Shown here piece by piece: positions 45,250 through 59,691 of a stretch of DNA of 64,000 nt. A program made the position numbers and the translations under genes. Within the stretch, counting starts at the first letter, position 1. Each line of letters starts with the position of its first letter. Source of the DNA: Leclercia sp. S52 (GTDB taxonomy: Bacteria > Pseudomonadota > Gammaproteobacteria > Enterobacterales > Enterobacteriaceae); NCBI RefSeq assembly GCF_039727615.1, contig NZ_CP152474.1:3968001-4032000 (forward strand), given 5' to 3'. The notes beneath the pieces are model-generated. The model was not told the origin of the DNA, did no database searches, and was given only the letters and a program-made list of their open reading frames with translations.

Positions 45250-45963
45250 TTATTTACCGCCAAACTGTTTCTGGTGCGCGTCGAGGAACTCTTTCATCTC
45301 TTTCGGCCCCTGGTAACCCGGCACCACGTAGCCGTTGCTCAGGACGATGGCGGGCGTACCGGTCACGCCAAACTGCACGCCCAGCGCGTAGTGGTTGGCG
45401 ATGTCGATATCGCAGGAGGCGGGCTGAATGCCTTTGCCGCTCATAGCGTCATCAAAGGCTTTGTTGCGATCTTTCGCACACCAGATGGCTTTCATGTCCT
45501 GCTCAGGCTGGCTCTGCACGCCCGCACGCGGGAAAGCAAGATAACGCACGGTAATCCCCAGCGCGTTGTAGTCTTTCATCTCTTCGTGCAGCTTGTGGCA
45601 GTAGCCGCAGGTGATGTCGGTGAAGACGGTGATGACATGCTTTTCCTGCGCCGCTTTGTAAACGATCATCTCTTTTTCCAGCGCGTTCAGGTTTTTCATC
45701 AGCATCTGGTTAGTGACGTTGACCGGCTGGGCGCCGCTCACATCGTACAGCGGCCCCTGCAGAAAGTGCTTACCGTCTTCGGTAACGTACAGCACGCCGC
45801 CGCTGGTCATCACGGTTTTCATCCCTGGGATCGGCGCAGGTTGGATCTCGCTCCCGGTAACGCCGAGCTTCGCCAGAGACTGTTTAATGGCCGCATCGTC
45901 AGCATGCGCCAGGCCAGATAATGAGGCTGCCAGCAGAGAGAACAGCACTAAAGACTTTTTCAT
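45250..45963 (-). CDS. dsbC: Thiol:disulfide isomerase DsbC
   Basis: 237 residues, periplasmic. Signal peptide MKKSLVLFSLLAASLSGLAHA, N-terminal dimerisation domain, then thioredoxin fold with active site CGYC (in TDITCGYCHK, near residue 118) and cis-Pro in GVTGTPAIVL. It reshuffles wrong disulfides and is kept reduced by DsbD. Five nt before recJ, 21 nt after xerD. Confidence 0.95.
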   Translation of the reverse strand: MKKSLVLFSLLAASLSGLAHADDAAIKQSLAKLGVTGSEIQPAPIPGMKTVMTSGGVLYVTEDGKHFLQGPLYDVSGAQPVNVTNQMLMKNLNALEKEMIVYKAAQEKHVITVFTDITCGYCHKLHEEMKDYNALGITVRYLAFPRAGVQSQPEQDMKAIWCAKDRNKAFDDAMSGKGIQPASCDIDIANHYALGVQFGVTGTPAIVLSNGYVVPGYQGPKEMKEFLDAHQKQFGGK

Positions 45964-45984
45964 ATTGGTTCCTGTTACAAGTCA

Positions 45985-46882
45985 TCACGCACGTGGGTGA
46001 TGCTGTTGGTGTAGCTGCCGCAGGCGTTCCGTCGCGACATGCGTGTAGATTTGCGTCGTTGAAAGGTCACTGTGCCCAAGCAGCATCTGGACCACGCGCA
46101 GGTCGGCGCCGTGATTCAGAAGATGGGTCGCAAAAGCGTGACGCAGAACGTGCGGCGAAAGTTTTTCACTGTCGATACCCGCCAGTGTGGCGTAATGTTT
46201 GATGCGATGCCAGAAGGTTTGACGCGTCATCTGTTGCGCACGCTGGCTAGGAAACAGCACATCAATGGAGACACCGTTAAGCAACCACGGACGCCCATGC
46301 TGAAGATAGTTCTCCAGCCAGTACACCGCCTCTTCACCCAGCGGCACCAGACGCTCTTTGTTGCCTTTACCGATCACCCGCACCACGCCCTGACGCAGGC
46401 TGATATCGCTCATCGTCAGACCGACCAGCTCAGAGACGCGCAGTCCCGTCGCGTACAAGACCTCAAGCATCGCTTTATCGCGTAACTCCAGCGGTTGGTC
46501 AACCACCGGCGACTGTAATAATCTCTCAACTTGTGCTTCGCTGAGATCCTTCGGCAGACGCTGGGGCAGCTTGGGTGACGCCAGCACGGCGCTGGGATCG
46601 TCGGCGCGTAATTTCTCACGATACAGATGCTGGAACAGGCGTCGCATGGCGCTCAGCAGCCGCGCGGAGCTGGTGGCTTTATAGCCCCCCCTCCATACGC
46701 TCGGCAAGCAGCGCCTGCAGATCCCCGCTTTGGGCCGTGGCAAGCGAGAGATCGTGATGATGCAACCAGGCCACCAGCATCCCCAGATCGCGTCGGTAAG
46801 CGCTGAGGGTATTTTCGGCAAGATTCTTCTCCAGCCACAGCGCATCGAGAAACTGCTCGATGAGTGCGAGATCCTTTTCCAC
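45985..46882 (-). pseudogene. xerD: Site-specific recombinase XerD, one-base frameshift
   Basis: 298 residues if repaired. N-terminal core-binding domain MEKDLALIEQFLDALWLEKN; catalytic residues Arg in ATGLRVSELVG, Lys in GKGNKERLVPL, H-x-x-R in SPHVLRHAFATH, His in LLGHSD, Tyr in TTQIYTHV. The frame breaks near residue 65 at 46685-46691, seven C where six read RMEGGYKATS. XerD with XerC resolves chromosome dimers at dif, so a true null would be costly; error is likely. Confidence 0.9.
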
Positions 46883-46983
46883 GTCAGCCTCTTTCGTTCT
46901 GCAATGGGTGCATTATGCCTGAATGCAGGTTGTTTCTGGTACACTACTCGCAAAGTCATAGCAAGTATTGAGACATTTTAGCG

Positions 46984-47505
46984 ATGAATATTGGTCTGTT
47001 TTATGGTTCCAGCACCTGCTACACCGAGATGGCCGCAGAGAAAATTCGCGACATTATCGGTCCGGAACTGGTCACCCTGCATAATCTTAAAGACGACGCC
47101 CCGACGCTGATGGAGCAGTACGACGTGCTGATCCTCGGTATCCCGACCTGGGATTTCGGTGAGCTGCAGGAAGACTGGGAAGCCATCTGGGATAGTCTGG
47201 ATGGCCTGCAGCTGGAAGGTAAAATTATCGCGCTGTACGGCATGGGCGATCAGTTGGGCTACGGCGAGTGGTTCCTCGACGCGCTGGGGATGCTGCACGA
47301 CAAGCTGGCGCCAAAAGGCGTGACCTTCATCGGTTACTGGCCGACCGAAGGCTATGAGTTTACCAGCAAGAAACCGATCATTGCCGATGGCCAGCTGTTT
47401 GTCGGGCTGGCCCTTGATGAGACGAATCAATACGATCTGAGCGAGGAACGCCTGCAGAGCTGGTGCGAGCAGATCCTCGGCGAAATGGCGGAGCAGTTCA
47501 GTTAA
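46984..47505 (+). CDS. fldB: Flavodoxin FldB
   Basis: 173 residues. FMN phosphate loop [11 protein letters not shown] at the N-terminus, with aromatic flanks in the [11 protein letters not shown] and [13 protein letters not shown] loops. Electron carrier; in E. coli under SoxRS control. Divergent from xerD, as in E. coli. Confidence 0.95.
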   Translation: MNIGLFYGSSTCYTEMAAEKIRDIIGPELVTLHNLKDDAPTLMEQYDVLILGIPTWDFGELQEDWEAIWDSLDGLQLEGKIIALYGMGDQLGYGEWFLDALGMLHDKLAPKGVTFIGYWPTEGYEFTSKKPIIADGQLFVGLALDETNQYDLSEERLQSWCEQILGEMAEQFS

Positions 47506-47509
47506 CCCG

Positions 47510-47923
47510 CTACCGCCCCTGCGTCGGTTGCTGCGAAAGCATCCGGCGCAGATCCCGCCACTCCCCTTCATCCATACTGTCTGCCGCCAGCCACAAATGC
47601 TGGTAGCGTTTTCCGTCGCCTTTACGTAACCGGAGCATCATCCCGGCATTTAACATCCACGGCGAGCCGACAATCTCCCACTCGCTGCCCTGCCAGTGCA
47701 GACGGGAGTCCATGAACAGTTTGATTTCGCCCTGGCGGGAATTAATGCGCCGTTGGCTGCGCACGCTGTCGAAAACCACCAGCGACAGTAAGATAAGCCA
47801 TAACGGGGTGTAGCTCAGCGGCCACGGCATCAGCAGAATGCAGGCCGCAACCAGGCCGTGGAGCAAAAGAGACATCCACTGGGCGCGCCACGAGACGCGT
47901 AAATCAGATTGCCACAGGACCAC
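47510..47923 (-). CDS. ygfX: YgfX/CptA inner-membrane protein
   Basis: 137 residues with two N-terminal membrane segments (about 18-55) and a cytoplasmic C-terminal domain. In E. coli it pairs with SdhE (YgfY) and is reported to affect the cytoskeleton as a toxin-like protein, though the toxin-antitoxin reading is disputed. Overlaps the 3' end of sdhE by 20 nt. Confidence 0.9.
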   Translation of the reverse strand: MVLWQSDLRVSWRAQWMSLLLHGLVAACILLMPWPLSYTPLWLILLSLVVFDSVRSQRRINSRQGEIKLFMDSRLHWQGSEWEIVGSPWMLNAGMMLRLRKGDGKRYQHLWLAADSMDEGEWRDLRRMLSQQPTQGR

Positions 47924-48170
47924 GTTCCCGATTCCGTGTTTGAATTAAAAGCACCATTCGTTGCAGTTCGGCATCGGCAGGTTCGCCGTGATTCATCAAC
48001 CAGTTAAATAAATCAGGATCGTCGTTCTCCAGCAGGCGGATGAAGAGCTGTTTGTCCTCATCGCTCAGGGTGTCGTATTCGTATTCGAAGAACGGCATGA
48101 TGGAGATATCGAGTTCGCGCATACCGCGGCGGCATGCCCAATGAATGCGGGCTTTGTTAGTAATGTCCAT
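47904..48170 (-). CDS. sdhE: SdhE, FAD assembly factor
   Basis: 88 residues, five-helix fold, with the conserved RGMRELD motif ([15 protein letters not shown]). It helps attach FAD covalently to SdhA and FrdA. ATG 48170 has AGGA 8 nt upstream; the ATG six bases earlier is too close. Forms an operon with ygfX. Confidence 0.93.
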   Translation of the reverse strand: MDITNKARIHWACRRGMRELDISIMPFFEYEYDTLSDEDKQLFIRLLENDDPDLFNWLMNHGEPADAELQRMVLLIQTRNRERGPVAI

Positions 48171-48474
48171 GTGCATTTTCCTGCATAACGTTGAGTTCAG
48201 GCAGTGTTCCGTTCGTATCGGCTGAGAATGAGAATCTACCGGGAAGAAACGGCTCTTAGTGTAACGTGTTTTTTGCTGTTTCATTACTGGAATATTGCGT
48301 TGCAGGCGCACTCTTCCAGAAAAAACCACAACAAAAACGGGTGTTCATCCGTTTTGCGTCGCGTTACGCAGAACAGCGCGAGGGCACGAATAGCCTGTTG
48401 AAACCGCTTGCATTGGCTACAGTCTCTTTTACCATTAGGCATCAACAAAGCGTTATGCAATTCAGGACATCACT

Positions 48475-49455
48475 ATGGCATTCACACCTTTTTCTCCGCG
48501 CCAGCCTGTCGCCTCTGCGCGTCTGCCGCTGACGCTTATGACTCTTGATGACTGGGCGCTGGCAACTCTCGTCGGCGCGGACAGCGAAAAGTACCTGCAG
48601 GGCCAGGTGACCGCTGACGTCAGTCAAATGACCGAACACCAACACCTGCTGGCCGCGCACTGCGATCCGAAAGGCAAGATGTGGAGCAACCTGCGCCTCT
48701 TCCGCCGCCAGGACGGTTTTGCCCTGATCGAACGCCGCAGCCTGCGCGATGCGCAGCTCGCCGAGCTGAAAAAATATGCGGTGTTCTCAAAAGTGACCAT
48801 CGCCGCCGATGACGAGCTGGTGCTGCTGGGCGTAGCCGGGTTCCAGGCGCGCGCAGCGTTGAAAAACCTGTTCAGCGAACTGCCTGATGCCGAAAAACAG
48901 GTAACCCACGATGGTGCCACCTCGCTGCTGTGGTTTGAACACCCGGCGGAACGCTTCCTGCTGGTGACCGATGTTGCCACCGCAGAGCGCGTGACCCAGG
49001 CCCTGCGTGGCGAAGCCCAGCTGAATAACAGCCAGCAGTGGCTGTCGCTGAACATTGAAGCGGGCATCCCGGTTATCGACGCCGCCAACAGCGGGCAGTT
49101 TATTCCTCAGGCAACCAACCTGCAGGCGCTCGGCGGGATCAGCTTTAAAAAAGGCTGCTACACCGGCCAGGAGATGGTCGCCCGCGCGAAGTTCCGCGGT
49201 GCCAACAAACGCGCGCTGTGGTATCTGGCGGGCCAGGCCAGCCGTGTACCGGAAGCCGGCGAAGATCTGGAGCTGAAAATGGGTGAGAACTGGCGCCGGA
49301 CCGGCACCGTGCTCGCCGCCGTTCAGCTCGATGATGGTCGTCTGCTGGTGCAGGCCGTTATGAACAATGACATGGAACCCGACAGCGTATTCCGCGTGCG
49401 TGAAGATGTGAATACCCTGAGCATCGAGCCGCTGCCGTATTCGCTGGAAGAGTGA
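48475..49455 (+). CDS. ygfZ: YgfZ, folate-dependent Fe-S maintenance protein
   Basis: 326 residues, GcvT-like fold. The signature K-G-C-Y-T-G-Q-E ([15 protein letters not shown], near residue 228) with its essential Cys is intact. It supports certain Fe-S enzymes such as MiaB. Divergent from sdhE, as in E. coli. Confidence 0.94.
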   Translation: MAFTPFSPRQPVASARLPLTLMTLDDWALATLVGADSEKYLQGQVTADVSQMTEHQHLLAAHCDPKGKMWSNLRLFRRQDGFALIERRSLRDAQLAELKKYAVFSKVTIAADDELVLLGVAGFQARAALKNLFSELPDAEKQVTHDGATSLLWFEHPAERFLLVTDVATAERVTQALRGEAQLNNSQQWLSLNIEAGIPVIDAANSGQFIPQATNLQALGGISFKKGCYTGQEMVARAKFRGANKRALWYLAGQASRVPEAGEDLELKMGENWRRTGTVLAAVQLDDGRLLVQAVMNNDMEPDSVFRVREDVNTLSIEPLPYSLEE

Positions 49456-49463
49456 ATAAAAGC

Positions 49464-49493
49464 AAAACGGTAACCCTGGGGTTACCGTTTTTA
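49464..49493 (+). terminator. Terminator after ygfZ
   Basis: AAACGGTAAC / GTTACCGTTT inverted repeat with T tract, 8 nt after the stop. Confidence 0.85.
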
Positions 49494-49517
49494 ATGTGTG
49501 CACCCTCTCCCTGTGGG

Positions 49518-50802
49518 TGTACGGTCCGGGGACATCATGAACACTTGTTCGGGGACATGGTAGACACTTACAACTAAGGCATAAGAACCCGTCTGTGGAG
49601 TCGCTTATGCCGTGGGATGCGAGAGATACCATGTCACTACGTACCGAGTTTGTATTGTTCGCCTCGCAGGACGGGGCGAACGTCCGCGCACTGTGCCGTC
49701 ACTACGGCATCTCACCTGCCACCGGCTACAAGTGGCTTCGCCGCTGGGCTGAGGAAGGCGCTCCCGGTCTTCAGGACCGCCCCCGCATTCCTCATCATTC
49801 CCCGAACCGGTCGTCCGACGACATCACTGACCTGTTGCGTATGGCACATGTCCGTCACTAACGCTGGGGCGCGCGCAAGATCAAGCGCTGGCTGGAAGAC
49901 CAGGGCCACCGCATGCCTGCCTTCAGCACCGTCCATAACCTGATGGCCCGCCATGGCCTGCTGCCGGGTGGTGCGCCAGGAGTGCCCGCAACAGGGCGCT
50001 TCGAACATTCGGCCCCCAACCAGCTCTGGCAGATGGACTTCAAGGGCCACTTTCCCTTTGGCGGCGGACGCTGCCATCCACTCACCCTGCTGGACGACCA
50101 CTCCCGTTTTTCCCTGTGCCTGATGCACTGTCCCGATGAACGGCGTGAGACCGTGCAGCAGCAGCTGGTCGGGGTGTTTGAACGCTACGGCCTGCCGGAC
50201 CGGATGACCATGGATAACGGCGCGCCCTGGGGCGACACCACCGGCATCTGGACGGCACTGGAGCTGTGGCTGATGCGTCAGGGGATCCGGGTGAGCCACT
50301 CGAGGCCTTACCATCCGCAGACCCAGGGCAAGCTGGAGCGTTTTCACCGCAGCCTGAAGGCGGAAGTCCTGCAGGGTAAGTGGTTCACGGACAGCGGTGA
50401 ACTGCAGCGCGCCTTCGATCACTGGCGGACGGTCTATAACCTTGAACGCCCGCATGAGGCCTTGGGTATGGCGGTGCCGGCCTCCCGCTACCAGCCGTCT
50501 GCACGGCAGTACAGCGGCCACACAAGGCCACCGGAATACGACGAGGACGTGCAGGTCCGGAAGGTGGATATCAGCGGGAAGCTGACAATCCGCGGCGTCA
50601 GTCTGATGGCAGGCAAGGCGTTCAGGGGAGAGCGGGTTGGTCTGCGGGAAACGGCAGATGATGGAGGCTATGAGGTCTGGTGGTACAGCATGAAAGTGGG
50701 GGTGATCGACCTGAAGAAAAAGTCGATCACCATGGGTAAAGGATGTTAAAAAGTGTTCACCATGTCCCCGAACATCTGTCTACCATGTCCCCGGACCGTA
50801 CA
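49518..50802 (+). mobile_element. IS481-family insertion sequence
   Basis: 1285 bp. Terminal inverted repeats begin TGTACGGTCCGGGGACAT at both ends, with further internal copies of GTTCGGGGACATGG. Flanked by GTGGG direct repeats (49513-49517 and 50803-50807), a 5-bp target duplication. The reconstructed target, CCCTCTCCCTGTGGGAGAGG, is itself a hairpin between ygfZ and yqfA. Confidence 0.88.
49595..50749 (+). pseudogene. IS481-family transposase, in-frame stop
   Basis: HTH region (LCRHYGISPATGYKWLRRWA) and a DDE core: Asp in WQMDFKGH, Asp in TMDNGAPWG, Glu in QGKLERFHRSLK. A TAA at 49859-49861 interrupts the frame where relatives would read His-Glu-Arg-Trp-Gly; a single G-to-T change of GAA explains it. 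The rest continues in the same frame to 50749. Probably inactive unless the stop is read through or is an error. Confidence 0.85.
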
Positions 50803-50844
50803 GTGGGAGAGGGCTGGGGTGAGGGCATCAGGCCGCACATCACC

Positions 50845-51603
<759 letters not shown>

Positions 51604-51659
51604 TTAATACAATCATATATTTGGATGATATTTTCAGCTAACGGGCGTTCCGATTTAAA

Positions 51660-52755
<1,096 letters not shown>

Positions 52756-52773
52756 AACACCCTGTTTTTCATA

Positions 52774-52787
52774 TGTAACATATTACA
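52774..52787. promoter_or_regulatory. Palindrome upstream of bglA
   Basis: TGTAACATATTACA, perfect TGTAA-N4-TTACA arms, about 85 bp before bglA; candidate operator for the adjacent RpiR-family protein. Confidence 0.5.
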
Positions 52788-52855
52788 ATTTCTGCGAATT
52801 GTTATATCGTGACTTTTTAATCCCCTTTGTTAGACTCAAAAACAGTCAGTAATAA

Positions 52856-54304
<1,449 letters not shown>

Positions 54305-54313
54305 CTCTGTAAC

Positions 54314-54341
54314 GCCGGGTGGCGGCTTCGCCTTACCCGGC
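54314..54341. repeat. REP element after bglA
   Basis: GCCGGGTGGCGGCTTCGCC...ACCCGGC, between convergent bglA and ygfF. Confidence 0.8.
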
Positions 54342-54362
54342 CTACAAATGATACGGGTGGGA

Positions 54363-55106
54363 TTACTTCCCGCCCGCTAACTCAATAAAACTGCCCGTCA
54401 CGTACGACGCCTTCTCGCTCAGCAGCCAGACAATCGCCTGCGCCACCTCTTCAGGCTGGCCGCCACGCTGCATCGGCAGCATCGACTTCACCCGATCCAC
54501 GCGTCCTGGCTCCCCGCCGGAGGCATGAATTTCGGTGTAGATCAGCCCCGGACGGACGCAGTTAACCCGGATGCCCTGCGCCGCCACCTCCAGCGATAAC
54601 CCGGTTGTCAGTGAATCCACCGCGCCTTTGGAGGCCGCGTAATCCACATACTCCCCCGGCGCACCCAGTCGCGATGCCGCGGACGAGACGTTCACAATCG
54701 CCCCGCCTTTCCCGCCATGCTTCAGCGCCATGCGTTTCACCGCTTCACGGCAGCAGAGGAAATACCCGGTTACGTTGGTGGCCAGCACCCGGTTAATGCG
54801 CTCGGCAGAGAGATTTTCGATGGTGCTCTGCTCGAACAGGATGCCGGCGTTGTTAACCAGCGCGGTAAGGGGCTCGCCTTCACGGTCGAGGCTATCGAAC
54901 ATCGCCATGACCTGGGCTTCGTCGCTGATATCCGCCCGCACGGCAAAGGCCCTGCCGCCCTCTTCCGTAATCTGCGCGATCACATCGGTTGCGGCTTTGA
55001 TGTTGTGGTGATAATTCACCGCCACGGTATAGCCTTCGCGTGCCAGCTGCAGCGCGGTCGCTTTGCCAATTCCGCGACTGGCGCCGGTTACAAGTGCGAT
55101 TGCCAT
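54363..55106 (-). CDS. ygfF: YgfF, short-chain dehydrogenase
   Basis: 247 residues. TGASRGIGKA at the N-terminus, NNAG near 90, catalytic Tyr-Lys in YVDYAASKG near 158. NAD(P)-dependent sugar or keto reductase by family; substrate unknown. Same place as in E. coli. Confidence 0.9.
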   Translation of the reverse strand: MAIALVTGASRGIGKATALQLAREGYTVAVNYHHNIKAATDVIAQITEEGGRAFAVRADISDEAQVMAMFDSLDREGEPLTALVNNAGILFEQSTIENLSAERINRVLATNVTGYFLCCREAVKRMALKHGGKGGAIVNVSSAASRLGAPGEYVDYAASKGAVDSLTTGLSLEVAAQGIRVNCVRPGLIYTEIHASGGEPGRVDRVKSMLPMQRGGQPEEVAQAIVWLLSEKASYVTGSFIELAGGK

Positions 55107-55129
55107 TCACTACCTCCAGATAAAAAAAA

Positions 55130-55156
55130 GCCGGGTGGCGCTGACGCTTACCCGGC
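55130..55156. repeat. REP element between gcvP and ygfF
   Basis: GCCGGGTGGCGCTGACGC...ACCCGGC. Confidence 0.78.
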
Positions 55157-55182
55157 CTACAGATTATGTTATAGCAGAAAGG

Positions 55183-58056
55183 TTACTGGTATTCGCTCAT
55201 CGGCACGCAGGAGCAGAACAGGTTGCGGTCGCCGTAGACGTCATCAAGACGCTTCACGGTCGGCCAGTACTTGTTGGCAACGCCTGCCGGGAAGACCGCC
55301 AGCTCGCGGGAGTAAGCGTGATTCCACTCCGCCACCATTTCGTGCTGGGTGTGCGGGGCGTTAACCAGCGGGTTATCTTCCAGCGTCCATTCACCATCCT
55401 GAACGCGGTCGATCTCCATGCGGATTGCCAGCATCGCGTCGATAAAGCGGTCCAGTTCGGCTTTGCTTTCGGATTCGGTTGGCTCAACCATCAGCGTGCC
55501 CGCGACCGGGAACGACATGGTTGGCGCATGGAAGCCGTAGTCGATCAGACGCTTAGCAATGTCCAGCTCGCTGATGCCGGTCTGCTCTTTCAGCGGACGA
55601 ATATCCAGAATACACTCGTGCGCCACGCGGCCATCGCGACCGGTGTAGAGCACCGGGAAGGCGGACTTCAGACGCGTTGCGATGTAGTTCGCATTGAGGA
55701 TCGCCACCTGGCTGGCCTTCTTCAGCCCTTCCGCACCCATCATGCGGATATACATCCAGCTGATTGGCAGGATAGAGGCGCTGCCGAACGGTGCCGCAGA
55801 GACCGCGCCCTGACGGGTCAGCATGCCTTCGATCTGCACCACGCTGTGACCCGGTACGAACGGCGCCAGGTGCGCTTTCACACCGATTGGACCCATACCC
55901 GGGCCGCCACCGCCGTGCGGAATGCAGAAGGTTTTGTGCAGGTTCAGGTGCGACACGTCCGCGCCGATAAAGCCTGGGGTGGTGATGCCCACCTGGGCGT
56001 TCATGTTGGCACCATCGAGGTAGACCTGGCCACCGTGCTGGTGCACGATTTCGCACACTTCACGGATAGTCTCTTCGTACACACCGTGGGTGGACGGATA
56101 GGTCACCATGATGCAGGAGAGCTTATCGCTGGTCTGTTCTGCTTTCGCACGCAGGTCCGCCAGATCGATGTTGCCGTTCTTATCGCAGGCGACAACCACC
56201 ACTTCCATCCCTGCCATCTGGGCCGAGGCCGGGTTGGTGCCGTGCGCAGAGCTTGGGATCAGGCAGATATCGCGATGGCCTTCGTTGCGGCTCTCGTGAT
56301 AGTGACGGATTGCCAGCAGGCCCGCGTACTCACCCTGAGCGCCGGAGTTCGGCTGCATGCAAAGAGCGTCGTAGCCGGTCAGCTTCACCAGCCAGTCGGA
56401 GAGCTGGTTGATCATCATATGGTAGCCTTCCGCCTGATCTGCCGGGCAGAACGGGTGCAGCTCAGCGAATTCCGGCCAGGTGATCGGGATCATCTCAGCG
56501 GCGGCGTTCAGCTTCATGGTGCAGGAGCCCAGCGGGATCATCGCCTGGTTCAGGGCCAGATCCTTGCGCTCCAGCGAGTGCATGTAGCGCATCATTTCGG
56601 TTTCGCTGTGGTAGCGGTTAAACACCGGATGGGCAAGGATCGCGTCGTCGCGCAGCATGGTCGCCTGAATGGAGCGGCTGTCATGCGCCACCTCTTTGTC
56701 GAGGGTAGCCACATCCAGACCGTGACCTTCGCCCAGCAGGACGTTGAACAGCACCTGGATATCTTCGCGAGTGGTGGTCTCATCCAGGGTGATGCTCACA
56801 GCATTCAGGATGTCGCTGCGCAGGTTGATCTCTGCGGCTTCAGCACGGGCCAGCACCGCCGCTTTGTCGGCCACTTCGACACACAGGGTATCGAAGAAGT
56901 GCGCGTGGCGCAGTTTTTGTCCTTTCTGCTGCAGGCCGCAGGCGAGGATATCCGCCAGACGATGAATGCGGCTGGCGATACGCTTCAGGCCAGCCGGGCC
57001 GTGGAAGACGGCGTACAGGCTGGCGATGTTAGCCAGCAGCACCTGCGAGGTACAGATGTTGGAGTTCGCTTTCTCACGACGAATGTGCTGCTCGCGAGTC
57101 TGCATCGCCATGCGCAGGGCGGTGTTACCGGCGGCATCTTTTGATACGCCGATAATGCGGCCTGGCATGGAGCGTTTGAATTCATCTTTCGCGGCGAAAA
57201 AGGCCGCGTGTGGACCGCCGTAGCCCATCGGCACGCCGAAGCGCTGCGCAGAGCCGAAGACGATGTCCGCGCCCTGTTTGCCCGGAGCGGTTAACAGCAC
57301 CAGCGCCATAAAATCGGCCGCCACGCTGACGACAATCTTGCGCGCCTTCAGCCCGGTAATCAGGGTGCCGTAGTCGTGCACTTCACCGGTGGTGCCAACC
57401 TGCTGCAGCAGTACGCCGAACACGTCCTGGTGATCCAGCACTTTATCGGCGTCATCAACGATCACCTCAAAACCAAAGGTCTCCGCACGGGTACGCACCA
57501 CGTCGAGGGTTTGCGGGTGAACGTCGGCGGCGACGAAGAAGCGGTTTGCACCCTTCAGTTTGCTGACGCGTTTTGCCATCGCCATCGCTTCTGCGGCGGC
57601 AGTGGCTTCATCCAGCAGCGAGGCCGAGGCAATGTCGAGACCGGTCAGATCCAGAGTAACCTGCTGGAAGTTAAGCAGCGCTTCCAGACGGCCCTGAGAG
57701 ACTTCCGGCTGGTAGGGGGTGTAGGCGGTGTACCAGCCCGGGTTCTCCAGCATGTTGCGCAGGATCACCGGCGGTAACTGCACGTTGGTGTAGCCCATGC
57801 CAATGTAAGACTTAAAGCGCTTGTTCAGGCTGGCAATGCCTTTCAGTTCCGCCAGCGCAGCGTATTCAGTCGTCGATTCACCCACCTGCGGTGGGGTCGC
57901 GAGCTGAATATCCTTTGGCACGATCTGGCCGATCAGTGCGTCGAGCGAATCCGCGCCAACCGTCTTCAGCATCTCCTGCTGTTGTTGAGCATCCGGCCCA
58001 ATGTGACGTTCAATGAAGGCGCCACGGTTTTCAAGCTGGCTTAAAGTCTGTGTCAT
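55183..58056 (-). CDS. gcvP: Glycine dehydrogenase (P-protein)
   Basis: 957 residues, fused alpha-beta PLP enzyme. PLP Lys in [18 protein letters not shown], near residue 706. Decarboxylates glycine and passes the aminomethyl to the lipoyl arm of GcvH. Last gene of gcvTHP; a BIME separates it from gcvH. Confidence 0.96.
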   Translation of the reverse strand: MTQTLSQLENRGAFIERHIGPDAQQQQEMLKTVGADSLDALIGQIVPKDIQLATPPQVGESTTEYAALAELKGIASLNKRFKSYIGMGYTNVQLPPVILRNMLENPGWYTAYTPYQPEVSQGRLEALLNFQQVTLDLTGLDIASASLLDEATAAAEAMAMAKRVSKLKGANRFFVAADVHPQTLDVVRTRAETFGFEVIVDDADKVLDHQDVFGVLLQQVGTTGEVHDYGTLITGLKARKIVVSVAADFMALVLLTAPGKQGADIVFGSAQRFGVPMGYGGPHAAFFAAKDEFKRSMPGRIIGVSKDAAGNTALRMAMQTREQHIRREKANSNICTSQVLLANIASLYAVFHGPAGLKRIASRIHRLADILACGLQQKGQKLRHAHFFDTLCVEVADKAAVLARAEAAEINLRSDILNAVSITLDETTTREDIQVLFNVLLGEGHGLDVATLDKEVAHDSRSIQATMLRDDAILAHPVFNRYHSETEMMRYMHSLERKDLALNQAMIPLGSCTMKLNAAAEMIPITWPEFAELHPFCPADQAEGYHMMINQLSDWLVKLTGYDALCMQPNSGAQGEYAGLLAIRHYHESRNEGHRDICLIPSSAHGTNPASAQMAGMEVVVVACDKNGNIDLADLRAKAEQTSDKLSCIMVTYPSTHGVYEETIREVCEIVHQHGGQVYLDGANMNAQVGITTPGFIGADVSHLNLHKTFCIPHGGGGPGMGPIGVKAHLAPFVPGHSVVQIEGMLTRQGAVSAAPFGSASILPISWMYIRMMGAEGLKKASQVAILNANYIATRLKSAFPVLYTGRDGRVAHECILDIRPLKEQTGISELDIAKRLIDYGFHAPTMSFPVAGTLMVEPTESESKAELDRFIDAMLAIRMEIDRVQDGEWTLEDNPLVNAPHTQHEMVAEWNHAYSRELAVFPAGVANKYWPTVKRLDDVYGDRNLFCSCVPMSEYQ

Positions 58057-58108
58057 GAGCGATGGTTCCTGAAACGTGCAGTGAATCGTAGTTGTCTGTA
58101 ACTCTGTT

Positions 58109-58177
58109 GCCCGGTGGCGCTAACGCTTACCGGGCCTACGTTGTCCTGTAGGCCGGATAAGCGCAGCGCCATCCGGC
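58109..58177. repeat. BIME between gcvH and gcvP
   Basis: Two facing REP units: GCCCGGTGGCGC...CCGGGC (58109-58135) and GCCGGATAAGCG...ATCCGGC (58152-58177). Transcribed within the operon, it may stabilise upstream mRNA. Confidence 0.8.
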
Positions 58178-58183
58178 ACAACG

Positions 58184-58573
58184 TTATTCGTCTTCTAACA
58201 GGGCTTCGTACGCAGTCGCATCCAGCAGGGCGGCAACTTCCGCTTCGTCGCTGGCTTTAATTTTGAAGATCCAGCCTTCGCCGTATGGCTCGCTGTTTAC
58301 CAGCTCCGGGGAGTCGCTCAGGGCGTCGTTAACCGCCACGATTTCGCCGCCCACTGGCGCATAGATATCAGAAGCGGCTTTTACAGATTCGGCCACGGCG
58401 CAGTCGTCACCGGCGGTTACGGTCGCGCCCACTTCCGGCAGATCCACAAAGACCATGTCACCTAACAGCTCCTGAGCATGCTCGGTGATCCCAACGGTGT
58501 AGGTGCCGTCGGCTTCTTTGCGCAGCCACTCGTGTTCTTTGCTGTATTTCAGTTCTGCTGGCACATTGCTCAT
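58184..58573 (-). CDS. gcvH: Glycine cleavage H protein
   Basis: 129 residues, lipoyl-domain fold. Lipoyl Lys in [11 protein letters not shown] (near 65). Shuttles the aminomethyl group between P, T and L proteins. 23 nt after gcvT. Confidence 0.96.
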   Translation of the reverse strand: MSNVPAELKYSKEHEWLRKEADGTYTVGITEHAQELLGDMVFVDLPEVGATVTAGDDCAVAESVKAASDIYAPVGGEIVAVNDALSDSPELVNSEPYGEGWIFKIKASDEAEVAALLDATAYEALLEDE

Positions 58574-58596
58574 TGAATTTCTCCTGATAAAAATAA

Positions 58597-59691
58597 TTAG
58601 GCGACCGGCTTACCGGCGCGAACAAAAATCGGTTTGGTCACGCGGACCGGCATTTCGCGGTTGCGGATCTGCACCACGGCAGTCTCGCCAATACCCGCCG
58701 GCACACGCGCCAGAGCAATACTGTATCCCAGCGTCGGGGAGAAGGTGCCGCTGGTGATAATGCCTTCGCAGTGGTTGCCATTGGCGTCGGTGAAACGTAC
58801 CGGCAGCTCGCCGCGCAGCACGCCCTTCTCGGTCATCACCAGGCCAACCAGCTGTTCGGTGCCCTTCTCACGCTGCTGCTCCAGCACTTCACGACCGATA
58901 AAGTCGCGATCGGCCGGCTCCCATGCAATGGTCCAGCCCATGTTAGCCGCCAGCGGAGAGACACCTTCGTCCATCTCCTGGCCATACAAATTCATCCCGG
59001 CTTCCAGACGCAGCGTATCGCGCGCCCCCAGGCCGGCCGGCTTAACGCCCGCTTCCACCAGCGCACGCCAGAAATCGGCCGCTTTTTCGTTCGGCATCGC
59101 AATTTCGTAGCCCGCTTCACCGGTATAGCCGGTGGTCGCCACAAACAGATCGCCCGCCTGCACGCCAAAGAACGGCTTCATGCCGTCGGTGGCCTGGCGC
59201 TGTTCATCAGTGAACAGGGATGCGGCTTTCGCCTGCGCGTTCGGCCCCTGCACCGCGATAAGCGACAGGTCGTCACGCACGGTGATGTCGATGGCGTAAG
59301 GTTCAGCGTGTTGGGTGATCCAGGCGAGGTCTTTTTCACGGGTGGCGGAGTTAACAACGAGGCGGAAGAAATCTTCGGTGAGGTAATAAACAATCAGGTC
59401 GTCAATCACGCCGCCGGAGGCATTCAGCATTCCGGAATAGAGCGCTTTGCCCGGCTTCGTGAGTTTGGCCACGTCGTTCGCCAGCAGATAACGCAAAAAC
59501 TCCCGGGTGCGGCTGCCGTGCAGATCGACAATGGTCATATGCGAGACGTCGAACATACCGGCATCGGTGCGCACCGCATGATGCTCATCAATCTGCGAAC
59601 CATAATGCAGCGGCATCATCCAGCCATGGAAATCGACCATGCGCGCACCGCATAAGGTGTGTTGTTCGTACAAAGGCGTCTGTTGAGCCAT
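58597..59691 (-). CDS. gcvT: Aminomethyltransferase (T-protein)
   Basis: 364 residues. Folate-binding GcvT fold with [12 protein letters not shown] near residue 49, then [14 protein letters not shown]-terminal [11 protein letters not shown]. Transfers the methylene to tetrahydrofolate and releases ammonia. First gene of gcvTHP. Confidence 0.96.
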   Translation of the reverse strand: MAQQTPLYEQHTLCGARMVDFHGWMMPLHYGSQIDEHHAVRTDAGMFDVSHMTIVDLHGSRTREFLRYLLANDVAKLTKPGKALYSGMLNASGGVIDDLIVYYLTEDFFRLVVNSATREKDLAWITQHAEPYAIDITVRDDLSLIAVQGPNAQAKAASLFTDEQRQATDGMKPFFGVQAGDLFVATTGYTGEAGYEIAMPNEKAADFWRALVEAGVKPAGLGARDTLRLEAGMNLYGQEMDEGVSPLAANMGWTIAWEPADRDFIGREVLEQQREKGTEQLVGLVMTEKGVLRGELPVRFTDANGNHCEGIITSGTFSPTLGYSIALARVPAGIGETAVVQIRNREMPVRVTKPIFVRAGKPVA

